This document shows, in pieces, positions 10,270 through 18,032 of a DNA stretch of 18,205 nt (positions within the stretch are counted from its first letter, which is position 1; each line of letters begins with the position of its first letter). Below the pieces are notes generated by a model that was not told where the DNA came from, did not search any database, and worked only from the letters and a program-made list of their open reading frames with translations. The position numbers were made by a program, and so were the translations under genes. Source of the stretch: Saccoglossus kowalevskii (Eukaryota > Hemichordata > Enteropneusta > Harrimaniidae); NCBI RefSeq assembly GCF_000003605.2, contig NW_003135832.1:500094-518298 (forward strand), read 5' to 3'.

Positions 10270-10690
10270 CCTATTCGCAGAATATAGCTCACGAATAACG
10301 TTCAAGGTTTAATGCAGCATTTCTCGCAAATGATACTTCTCTTCTCGAGACTTCTTGATTGTGGCGTAATTCAGTTAAACAGACTTCTTCTGCTTTTGTT
10401 TTAGGTCTTCTAACTTGTCCGTGTGGTACTGAATTGATATTCCTAAATTCGCGGTCTTTGCTTCGATTGATTCTATCCGATTATGTAGCTTTAGTTGTAC
10501 ACTAATTACGGTAGACACCTTCTCCGATATGTCCCCGACATCTTTCTCAAGATTTTAAAGAATTTTTTTTCACGGCTGTAAACGTAACAACATCGCTTGT
10601 CTCTTTTTCCTTACTACCGTTGGGTTTGGCGTCGCCATTTTTGGAATATTTCGATACTCTTTGACTTCCGGTTGTCTGATTTGCCAACAT
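10270..10690 (-). pseudogene. LINE ORF1 N-terminal relic (coiled coil)
   Basis: Minus-strand frames from ATG 10690 give ~47 codons to a TGA at 10547-10549. A shifted frame then reads EKDVGDISEKVSTVISVQLK and on to KLEDLKQKQKK, and a third frame reads LTELRHNQEVSRREVSF followed by ARNAALNLERYS. Regularly spaced hydrophobic residues and the ERYS ending match the coiled-coil trimerisation region of L1-type ORF1 proteins. The following RNA-binding part is gone and the reading passes directly into ORF2 endonuclease sequence. An alternative upstream ATG at about 10714 is in another frame and stops soon. Confidence 0.65.
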
Positions 10691-10865
10691 GACTTCTCGT
10701 TCCACTCGCCATATTCTTTTTGCATAAGAAGAACTTTATAAAGACGTATTACTACTCAATACAAGCTTTATGAAGGACAGTTTTATGAGCTCTTTCGAGG
10801 TGGAGACATCGACGCTATGCAAGTACTCAGGCATGGTGCATGACGCGCATTCTGTAGGACAAGTC

Positions 10866-11745
10866 CTTTGGGACACTTTGCATCACTTTTCCACTATTTT
10901 GCACTCAAGTTTCACACCTTGCACAATAGTTTCACAATTTGCACACTAGTTTCACACTCTGCGCTACTATTCCACTTCTTTATGCTGTAGTTTTACATTT
11001 TGATTTCTGGTTTCACATTTTGTACCCCTATTTCACTGTCTAGTACTCGTTTACACTTTGCACCACTTTTCTACACTCTAGTTCCACCTTTTGCACAATG
11101 TTTCCTCTACTTTGTACTCACACTTTGCATCACTATAACTATAGTTTCACACTTTTCACTACTTTTCTAATACTATGCACTCTAGTTTTACACTTTACAC
11201 CACTTTTCCATTACTTTACACTCTAGTTTCACACTTTGCACCACTTTTCCATTACTTTACACTGTAGTTTCATACTTTGCACCACTTTTCCATTACTTTG
11301 CACTTTAACTTCACTCTCTGCTCTGTTACACTGCTTGGTTCTCTAGTTTCACACCTTGCACTGCTTTTCAACTATTTTGCATTCTAGTTTCACATTTTGC
11401 ACAACTTTTCCACCAGTACATTGCACTCGAGTTTTACACTTTGCACCATAGTTTTACTACTTTACACCCTAGTAACACACATTGAACCAAGTTTCCTCTA
11501 CTTTGTACTATAGTTTCTCACTTGTACCCCTTTTCCAATAATGTGCACTCTAGTTTCACACTTTGCACCACTATTCTACTACTTCAGACTATAGTTTCAC
11601 ACTTAGCATCACTATTCCACTACTTTGCACTCGAGTTTCACACTTTGCACCACTATTCCACAACTTTACATTCTAGTTTCACATTTTCCACCTCTATTTC
11701 ACTACTCTCCAATAATGTGCACTCTAGTTTCACACTAAAAAAATT
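10866..11745. repeat. 41-bp tandem repeat, about 21 copies
   Basis: The unit reads CACCACTTTTCCATTACTTT, then ACACTCTAGTTTCACACTTTG. The landmark CACCACTTTT lies at 11198, 11239 and 11280, 41 bp apart, in the most regular part. Copies at the left end (10866-11160) are more diverged and have small indels. Open frames such as 11522-11773 are artefacts. It is homologous to the 40-bp unit at 4501-4800: both have CACCACTTTTCCA, a TTTTGCAC/TTTACAC block and CTAGTTTC in the same order. The left end lies close to the inferred 5' end of the minus-strand LINE. Confidence 0.95.
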
Positions 11746-11777
11746 CCCTTATATTAGCAAATCATGTTTCTAGACCC

Positions 11778-11915
11778 GTCCCCCCGGATTTTTGCTTCCC
11801 GGCTTTTTGTCTCAAGCCTTTTGCCCCCGGCTCATTGCCCCCGGCCTGTTGCCTCCCAGTATGTTACCCCCGGTTCATTTGCATCCCTGTATTTTGCCCC
11901 CCCCCCCCGTTTTGT
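11778..11915. repeat. C-rich tandem repeat, 14-16 bp unit, about 9 copies
   Basis: Units vary around TTGCCCCCGGCTCA: CCCCGGCTCATTGC, CCCCGGCCTGTTGC, CTCCCAGTATGTTA, CCCCCGGTTCATTTGC, ATCCCTGTATTTTGC, ending in a run of 12 C at about 11898-11910. The minus strand has G runs of 3 to 12 every 10-14 bases, which could form quadruplexes. A short open frame (11792-11974) crosses it and is not credible as a gene. It begins about 30 bp after the end of the 41-bp array. Confidence 0.88.
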
Positions 11916-12514
11916 TAAGATTCATAAAATTAAATAAATATTTTGAAATACTAAAACATTATTGGATGTTTTAATAACGTCTGTAGTAACTCTGAATCTG
12001 AGTGTCGATCAGGAAATTATGAACTTTACTGTGAGTATGACCTGAGCAATTTTTGTAAAACAGATGTGAGTATATTCTAGAGTTTTTACAAGTTGCAGAG
12101 GTTTATATTTATTACTAAAAATAAAATTACCATGGATTGGAAATGTTTCTATGCGCTCTAAAAATCAAATAAAATAGCCATTTTGACATGTTCCATTATA
12201 GCCAGTCCTCGTATTATATTTTCCACTGTGTGGGTGTGATCAAAATGTCCTACAAATATCCGACTTTTCGTCGTTTTTGTGTGTTCTATTCGTGGTCACA
12301 CAATGGTTGAGTGTACCATGAATGCTATATAATAATATATTTTTGTCGAACTACGAGAACATTACATTTAGTGGCTTTGGGAGGCACGTGAACTTTAAAT
12401 AAACTACGGTGTGACAAAAATTATTGACACATGCCACTATGCAAAAAAGTGGTGCAAAATGTTCTAATGATAAGGGGATGTAGGTTGGCATGGGGGCACA
12501 TTCCCATTGATATC
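11916..12514. other. AT-rich spacer with a lone inverted monomer
   Basis: No gene, RNA or mobile element is recognisable. At about 12440-12460 GCAAAAAAGTGGTGCAAAAT is the reverse complement of the core of the 40/41-bp repeat family (TTTTGCACCACTTTT), standing alone in inverted orientation. Confidence 0.55.
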
Positions 12515-13400
12515 ACCCGTCTGGTCTTAATTATCGAAAACAAAAGTGTTCAGCTAAGTATGCGTGGATTGTAATAGTGTTAATCATCGAACACGAGAGA
12601 TCACAAAAGTTTACTGTCATTAATGGGTTTTATCCTGGTGTTAATCATCGTACACGCAAGTGTTCAGTTAAGTATGCGTGGATTGTAATAGTGTTAATCA
12701 TCGAACACGAGAGATCACAACAGTTTACCGTCATTAATGGGTTTTATCCTGGTGTTAATCATCGTACACACAAGTGTTCAGTTAAGTATGCGTGGATTGT
12801 AATAGTGTTAATCATCGAACACGAGAGATCACAACAGTTTACCGTCATTAATGGGTTTTATCCTGGTGTTAATCATCGTACACGCAAGTGTTCAGTTAAG
12901 TATGCGTGGATTGTAATAGTGTTAATCATCGAACACGAGAGATCACAAGAGTTTGCCGTCATTAATGGAATCTGTGTTGGTGTTAATCTTCGTACACGCA
13001 AGTGTTCAGTTAAGTATGCGTGGATTGTAATAGTGTTAATCATCGAACACGAGAGATCACAAGAGTTTGCCGTCATTAATGGAATCTGTGTTGGTGTTAA
13101 TCTTCGTACACGCAAGTGTTCAGTTAAGTATGCGTGGATTGTAATAGTGTTAATCATCGAACACGAGAGATCACAAGAGTTTGCCGTCATTAATGGAATC
13201 TGTGTTGGTGTTAATCTTCGTACACGCAAGTGTTCAGTTAAGTATGCGTGGATTATAATAGTGTTAATCATCGAACACGAGAGATCACAAGAGTTTGTCG
13301 TCATTAATGGAATCTGTCCTGGTGTTAATCATTGAACGAGAAAGTGTTCAGCTAAGTATGCGTCGATTGTAATATTGTTAAACATCGAAAGCGAAAATGC
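12515..13400. repeat. 114-bp satellite, about 7.5 copies in two variant blocks
   Basis: TGCGTGGATTGTAATAGTGT or a variant starts at 12561, 12675, 12789, 12903, 13017, 13131, 13245 and 13359, exactly 114 bp apart each time. Each unit carries two related halves: GTGTTAATCATCGAACACG (12577) and GTGTTAATCATCGTACACG (12638), 61 and 53 bp apart alternately. So the 114-bp unit seems to derive from an older dimer. Copies 1-3 have TTAATGGGTTTTATCCTGG; copies 4-6 have TTAATGGAATCTGTGTTGG; copy 7 mixes GGAATCTGTCC with TTAATCATTG. Because 114 is 38 codons, both strands stay open over several copies (12577-13335 plus, 12873-13304 minus). The plus frame contains no ATG, and an upstream in-frame ATG at 12490 meets TGA at 12508, so translation is not supported. 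Confidence 0.96.
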
Positions 13401-14604
13401 ATCGCTAGTACCGTTTGTCACAAAATATTTTTCTTGTGTGGATATTTTTATTAAAGGAAACTAAAAGCCTAATTTGTATTTCTTAAGTTAAGTATATTGA
13501 TTATAAATTTGATTTATCAAATTAAAAAAAGAATTGTTATCTTTATCTCTAAAGGACTTTCGTCCACGCCATCTTAAGGTCTGTGGGGAAACAGTTGAAG
13601 ATAATATCTTTATTTTTTGGGGGATGTTTTTGATCATACGCAAACTCTTGCTGTCAAGCAATTTTTGCCATTATGTTTTTCAACGCGATTTGATGTGACA
13701 TGTCACGCCTTTCATTAACCAATCAAAATGCTGTGTCGTTCTGACGGAATTTCCCGATTGTTGATGATTAATTTGTTTAACGCGATGTTACAATGCGATC
13801 TGTGGCACTTATTTCGACGAAAAAAATGTGATTTTTCCCCTAAAAACTGGTGATTCGTAATTTTCGAAAGGTAAACTGAGTGTGGAGGCAGTATTTAAAT
13901 ACCCTTCTTGGTCGCGTCGTCCATACCCCATTCACAATGATAACCAGGTTCCCGGAATGGCCTCCATGGGGTTTAATTTTAAGCATTTTAAGCACCTCTC
14001 AAAGCTACAGTTATAATTTAAAAAAAAATAAACCATTGAAATTGTATTCTAAATACAGTTTAGAATCTACACAACTATAAATTAAAGCCGCACTGAAGTT
14101 CGCTTTAAATATTTCAATTAATTTATAATATCGAAACTAAATATTTTTTTTTTCTAAATTGAAACTTTAGCCCACAACGAACATACACAAGTAAATTTCA
14201 GTAAATATGAAAACACAGGTTCAACACATTGTTTCACAGACATCATGATAACAATGCCCGAAACCAAATTTGTGTAATGAAATGAAACATTTTTTTTAAT
14301 TTTATTCTAATGAGCACTTTCCATTGTTTTTCTTTGAATATGGTTTCAACTTGAGAGTGTGTTTTCCCTAATTGGTTTTCGAAAAATATCTAAACAGTTT
14401 AAATACATAACACATGTCATGCAAACAAACACTGTGCTTGCCATCAGTTGCTGAAAGGTGCGAACAATGTAATTGCTTTTGGTGGAATTTTATTGGTGGA
14501 AATGTGTGAAACAACGCATTTTGGTCAGTCTGAGTTCATTATTACATTGCATTGCTCCGAAGAAAACATGTAATACGTTCAGTCTGTTCGAAATCAAAAT
14601 AAAT
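13401..14604. other. AT-rich spacer
   Basis: No gene is supported. AATTTGAT (13506-13513) and ATCAAATT (13516-13523) form a perfect 8-bp hairpin with a 2-base loop next to an A run. A CCAAT-box-like AACCAATCAAAATG lies near 13717, without other promoter signals. The open frame at 13880-14080 is unrecognised. Confidence 0.5.
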
Positions 14605-14840
14605 TGACTACCTGAGCAAATCAGCTGGTGAAATACTTACTTTTGGTTTCGTCACAAACATGCAAATGACATAAAGCATGTTTTTTGTACACTTATTATT
14701 GTAATGTCACACATATATAGAAGAAAATTGTGCTGATTATTTTGATATTTTAAGTTTATAGAATGTTTTACAATTTGCACGTATTTTCAATGTACAGCTA
14801 CTTTTTGCGGTCAGCTATAATGAATTTAAGCTAATAAAAC
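14605..14840 (+). repeat. Dispersed ~236-bp repeat, copy 1
   Basis: From TGACTACCTGAGCAAATCAG (14605) to TTTAAGCTAATAAAAC (14840) this is a direct repeat of 15521-15756. The offset is 916 bp at both ends, so indels are absent or balanced. Identity is roughly 85-90% by eye. Shared blocks include TTTCGTCACAAACATGCAAA, TTATTATTGTAATGTCACAC, GCTGATTATTTTGATATTTT and GTATTTTCAATGTACA. There is no open frame. Similarity stops sharply on both sides. In the absence of the tRNA-like head seen before copy 2, this could be a 5'-truncated copy of the same element. Confidence 0.92.
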
Positions 14841-15436
14841 GGCGTGCAAAGCTGTGCAAAGTAAGTGCAACGTTGATAAATTTGCGTGTATATTTGAACT
14901 AAGTTGTTGTCATATCTAACCGTAAAGTAGGAAAAGTGAATAAAATGCAAGGGAAAATTCTATATATATTAGCAGAGTGACATATGAGCTGACCGTAATA
15001 TGTTCTAAAACAGCTTAAAAAGGTATGAAAAGCATTTGAAAAGTTGGTGAGTTTGCTAATATATTTCACCTAAGTCATTGCTACATTGACCCCGCAGTTA
15101 AAAAGATAAAAAAAAATGAGGAAATGTGTTGGAAAAGCCACTTTTATTTGCAGTTAAAACTACTATCAAAGTGTAAATGATGAACAAACTGCTTACAAAG
15201 ATTTGTAAAATTATTGCAAAGTTGACTAATTTACATGGAAATGTGACCAATTTAGTTGCATTACAGAGACCCATCGTTAAAACTTCGAAAAAGTGAATAA
15301 ATATGTCGCAAATGACCGTTTGTTATTGTCCAGTGCAGGAGAACGTAGAGATCATAGTTCAATTTACGAAAGACACAAATGCAAACGCATGTAATTTTGA
15401 ACATTAAATGGCCGCCAATTCCAATAACATTCAAAT
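14841..15436. other. Spacer between the two dispersed repeat copies
   Basis: AT-rich DNA with many short AAAG/GCAAAG motifs (for example GCAAAGCTGTGCAAAGTAAG at 14846). No gene, tRNA or terminal motif was recognised. If the flanking copies were LTRs this would be the internal region, but it lacks any coding potential, primer-binding site or polypurine tract that I can see. Confidence 0.5.
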
Positions 15437-15515
15437 GACCCGAGTAGCCGAGTGGTCAGGTGATCACCCTGTCACTCCATTTAAGATCAGTCATGCATGC
15501 TCAGTAATTGCATGG
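15437..15515 (+). repeat. tRNA-like head (Ser/Leu-type A box) before dispersed repeat copy 2
   Basis: CCCGAGTAGCCGAGTGGTCA with the A-box-like TAGCCGAGTGG (15445-15455) resembles the 5' half of class II (Ser/Leu) tRNAs, where GTGGCCGAGTGGT is usual. No B box of the form GGTTCGANTCC follows at the expected distance, so this is not a tRNA gene and pol III activity is doubtful. It lies immediately before 15521-15756, so head plus body could form one tRNA-derived SINE of about 320 bp. The match is short and could be chance. Confidence 0.35.
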
Positions 15516-15520
15516 GAGAC

Positions 15521-15756
15521 TGACTATCTGAGCAAATCAGCTCGTGAAATATTTTTTTTTTGCTTTCGTCACAAACATGCAAAATACATAAAGCATTTTT
15601 TTGTATATTTATTATTGTAATGTCACACATTTATAGTAGAAAATCGTGCTGATTATTTTGATATTTTAAGTTTTTAGAATGTTTTAAAACTTGCAAGTAT
15701 TTTCAATGTACAACTACTTTTTGTGGTTCGCTATAATGGGTGTAAGCTATTAAAAT
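15521..15756 (+). repeat. Dispersed ~236-bp repeat, copy 2
   Basis: Direct repeat of 14605-14840, from TGACTATCTGAGCAAATCAG to TGTAAGCTATTAAAAT. Differences are mainly scattered substitutions, including a T run near 15552 where copy 1 has TACTTACTTTTGG. Ends do not have the TG...CA form and there is no evident target-site duplication, so an LTR pair is not favoured. A SINE body or a MITE fragment are alternatives. Confidence 0.92.
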
Positions 15757-16579
15757 GTATTAAATGTATCCATGTTGCTTTTAGGTGAAAATAATGTCAC
15801 AACCTCCACGCCGTATTGCAATCTGGCCCACCAACGAAGTATGTCATCCGCTCTGTTTTATGCAACCTTTCGGTCCAACGTTTTACACAGATTACAATTA
15901 AGGACAAATCACATTAAAAGCTGTACTGTATTTCTATATTTGGTTGGAAGTGATGGACGCCATGATAAACAATGTGACATTAATTCCCAACAAACGGCTT
16001 TAGTAGTAGTAAAATAGACATGTATCGTAATTAGATAAGGTTCTCTTAGAACAATACCATTACACATATTGTGATGTTATTCTGGATGTCTTTGGGGGAT
16101 TCCTTGCAATTGTTTGGAATTGGACATAATCCTCTGACAGTGGAAAACCAGAACATGCAATAAAAAAAAGACAAAATAAAATTTGTAAAATGCCCACTCA
16201 CCCATTTTACTCAACCTACTCTACTCACGCAATATAAAACTCTTCCATTACATGTACATAACCCAGGAAGACGTGAAGCAATTTGCAACATTACCTTATG
16301 TATGTAATTTAGATTTATGAAGCATTACACCACGACAATCTTCATCGACTTGTGTCACGTTATGCAGGCACCTACACTTCATTAACTTACGTAACATCAG
16401 CTTCAACATTTGTTTCTGGAAACAACACTTTGATTCAGAGATGGGATTACAACTCAAATCCTTGTATGCTCATTCTATATATAGAAAATAGCGGATTATA
16501 TATGTGCCTTTTGGTAACACAGTGGTCTTTTTATTTAAAATGCAAATTATGTTGTTATGCATTTTCATGTATGCTTTAA
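15757..16579. other. Unassigned spacer with small open frames
   Basis: TGTTGCTTTTAG (ending 15784) is acceptor-like. It precedes two overlapping small frames: 15772-16017, and one from ATG 15794 to TAA 15899-15901 (35 codons, starting MSQPPRRIAIWPTNEVC). Neither resembles a known family to me and the two compete for the same bases. The frame at 16352-16579 is also unrecognised. The rest is AT-rich with no visible repeats. Confidence 0.4.
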
Positions 16580-17390
16580 AACTGGTCAAAGTTGCGTGTT
16601 TTAAGTTGATGTTAAAATCGCATCCAAGGCAATTGCAAAATGAATTTCAAATGTCTCGCCGAAAGTAATAAATCCGCTTCAGTGTGCACATGTGAAGGGT
16701 CGTTACATTGAAGATGCATTGCGTACAGTACATGATATAATGTGGTTAACAAGACACCAAAATAAACCAGGAGTCTTGTTATCATTAGACTTTCAAAAGG
16801 CATTTGACTCTGTTAACCACAGTTTTATCATAGCAACATTTAAAGCATTCAACTTTGGTAATGATTTCATTAATTGGGTATCAGTATTTTACAAAAATAT
16901 GACATATTTTGTTATGAATCATGGTAGGTCAACTGGCTACTTCCCAGTGGCTAGAGGGGTCCGACAAGGTGACCCCTTATCACCTTATTTATTTGTCACT
17001 GTTATGGAATTGTTAATCATAGCAATTAGAGAAAACCCAACTATAGAATGCAACTCTATTTTAAATGTACGCAGTCGACATATTATGTTTAGTTCATCCA
17101 TCATCAATACAAAGTACTTTTTTTATGGTTAATAATTTTGGTAAGTTAAGGGTTAAGGTTAAATAGGGATAAAACAGAAGCACTTTTGATGGGTTATAGC
17201 CACAAACCAAAATGTAACTTATAATGAGAAACTACTCGTTTCTGAGAATTTCAATTCAACATTTACAAAATTAAAACAGTTATGTGGCTTGTGTTTTTTG
17301 AGGGGGTTATCAATTATTCGAAAAAATCTGATTTTAAAAAACACTGAGCATTTGTGTATGTTTCGACAATGATTTCAACCCATAAAGCAA
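16580..17390 (+). mobile_element. L1-like LINE ORF2 relic, reverse transcriptase domain without YADD
   Basis: The main frame covers about 16608-17050. VDVKIASKAIAK is followed by TGA at 16641 where arginine is usual, then ISNVSPKVINPLQCAHVKGR, where QTGFVKGR is typical. RT motif A reads LLSLDFQKAFDSVNHS. Later come NFGNDFINWVSVFYKN and motif B, RGVRQGDPLSPYLF, then MELLIIAIRENPTIE. The ATG at 16692 is only an internal methionine. After 17050 the sequence loses similarity: no YADD is present. It resumes at 17125 in shifted frames with MVNNFGKL, LNRDKTEALLMGYSHKP (ends about 17222) and, near 17350, TLSICVCFDNDFNP, resembling the K-LGIYF block. So motif C was deleted or has decayed. Endonuclease and ORF1 are absent. 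Likely clade L1/Tx1, inferred from motif style. Confidence 0.88.
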
Positions 17391-17425
17391 TTATAAAGGC
17401 AATTAAACAAATTGCATTTAATTAG

Positions 17426-17456
17426 TTCCCGTTCGGACGGTAGTTCGAAACGGGAA
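17426..17456. repeat. Short inverted repeat (TTCCCGTT / AACGGGAA)
   Basis: TTCCCGTT (17426-17433) and AACGGGAA (about 17449-17456) are perfect 8-bp complements around a GC-rich loop that holds the near-palindrome CCGTTCGGACGG. It directly precedes the GT/GC microsatellite and may belong to the same dispersed repeat unit. Too short to be called a transposon end alone. Confidence 0.6.
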
Positions 17457-17471
17457 GTAGTGTTTTGGTTC

Positions 17472-17522
17472 CGTGTGTGCGTGAGTGTGTGTGTGCGTGC
17501 GTGCGTGCGTGTTTGCGTGTGC
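17472..17522. repeat. GT/GC dinucleotide microsatellite
   Basis: GTGTGTGCGTGAGTGTGTGT and then GCGTGCGTGCGTGCGTG form an alternating purine-pyrimidine tract of about 50 bp with few interruptions. Such tracts can adopt Z-DNA and vary in length. No coding content. Confidence 0.9.
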
Positions 17523-17660
17523 GGTCATATTTCAGACATGCTTTGATGGATTCTTTTCAAATTTGGTACACATACATGTCATGAAGGTATACATATGCAC
17601 ATGAATTTGTTTCGTGATTAGATCACTTTTGACCGTTTGGCAGCTATTTTACACCCCAAA
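17523..17660. repeat. Probable dispersed repeat following the microsatellite
   Basis: This stretch carries TCAAATTTGGTACACATACA, AAGGTATACATATGCACATG and TTTCGTGATTAGATCACTTT. The arrangement of a hairpin, a GT/GC tract and this type of sequence resembles a dispersed repeat that I associate with invertebrate genomes. That is recollection and could not be checked. Only one copy is in the window and no open frame is present. Confidence 0.4.
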
Positions 17661-17883
17661 ATGTGCAGATTCTGATTAAGATTACATGCATCTAATACAA
17701 AGTTGTTTTTATGTTGTTAAATTAATGTCAATAAAGTTCTATTATTATGTTGGTTTTTCAGAATGTTACCTTTATTTGTATTTTGTTTGATAACTTGATT
17801 TGAAAATGATTGCAATAAAAATTATCAATATTTTTACCACGTACCTGGGCCCTGCCTTTCCCCTACATTGTCTTATCGTTCAG
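17661..17883 (+). other. AT-rich spacer with LINE-tail-like polyadenylation signal
   Basis: AATGTCAATAAAGTTCTATT (about 17724-17743) contains an AATAAA and is the kind of 3' end seen in LINE copies. It could be the tail of the plus-strand RT relic, from which it is separated by the repeat at 17426-17660. This link is inferred from order and orientation only. The pyrimidine-rich run 17850-17883 is treated under the exon-like segment. Confidence 0.35.
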
Positions 17884-18032
17884 GCAATGTGTTCCAGTGT
17901 TGCATCTTGGGAGAAGATTCGCTTAAGTGATGTAAATGGTAACACACCTCGTGTCGGGTCCTTGTTTATGGATGCCTGTTGTCACTTCGCGATAATTAAG
18001 ACTGAATAGTCTGAAGATCACTAAATTATTTG
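17884..18032 (+). other. Exon-like segment with acceptor and donor consensus
   Basis: A long pyrimidine-rich tract (CCTTTCCCCTACATTGTC region) ends in TTCAG at 17883. After 149 bp there is a strong donor-like TTG|GTAAGT (GT at 18033-18034). The segment is richer in G+C than its flanks. From its first base one frame reads AMCSSVASWEKIRLSDVNGN and on to a stop TAG at 18007-18009; the other two frames stop earlier. It could be a non-coding exon, a terminal coding exon with 3' UTR, or chance. No family was recognised. Confidence 0.3.

Larger units (their letters stand above)
9056..10720 (-). mobile_element. Internally deleted L1-like LINE: ORF1 start, endonuclease C-terminus and ORF2 C-terminus
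   Basis: Reading the minus strand, three parts of an L1-type element follow each other. (1) ORF1: an ATG at 10690 opens MLANQTTGSQRVSKYSKNGD and a lysine-rich leader; then, after frameshifts, heptad-like coiled-coil sequence (VSTVISVQLKLHNRIESIEA, YHTDKLEDLKQKQKK) ends at RNAALNLERYS, the usual boundary before the ORF1 RNA-binding region. (2) ORF2 endonuclease C-terminus: LDIWQMKNPSSQRFTWKQKS, VIQCRLDYWFIS, frameshift, QDYAKSVDIKTSISSDHSAI (SDHS at about 10100-10116). (3) ORF2 C-terminus: KLQIMWVKRFVSDSQAG (9961-9987 and on), NQIPHFYYDIFREWSSFD, frameshift, SEIAKQILWNNIFQ and LSEYDIIQGLITAI. The whole RT domain, the N-terminal endonuclease and the ORF1 C-terminal part are missing. The 3' UTR is inferred at 9056-9600, with an AATAAA on the minus strand at 9105-9110. 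It cannot move by itself. Confidence 0.8.

Noticed and set aside
12577-13335. 252-codon open frame as a repeat protein gene
   Set aside because: Its first codon is GTG, it has no ATG, the only nearby in-frame upstream ATG (12490) meets a stop at 12508, and the period of 114 explains the openness.
12515-13400. CRISPR array
   Set aside because: Units are fully repeated over 114 bp with no unique spacers, in eukaryotic-type sequence.
15437-15515. Functional Ser/Leu tRNA gene
   Set aside because: Only the 5' half resembles a tRNA; no B box, T arm or matching acceptor stem.
14605-15756. LTR retrotransposon or solo-LTR pair
   Set aside because: Copies lack TG...CA ends, and no primer-binding site, polypurine tract, coding sequence or target-site duplication is visible.
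15794-15901. 35-codon open frame after an acceptor-like site
   Set aside because: Too short, overlapped by a competing frame, and without a recognised family; kept only as a remark in the spacer entry.
17141-17166. Telomere-like TTAAGGGTTAAGG
   Set aside because: Only two imperfect units, lying inside readable RT-derived sequence.
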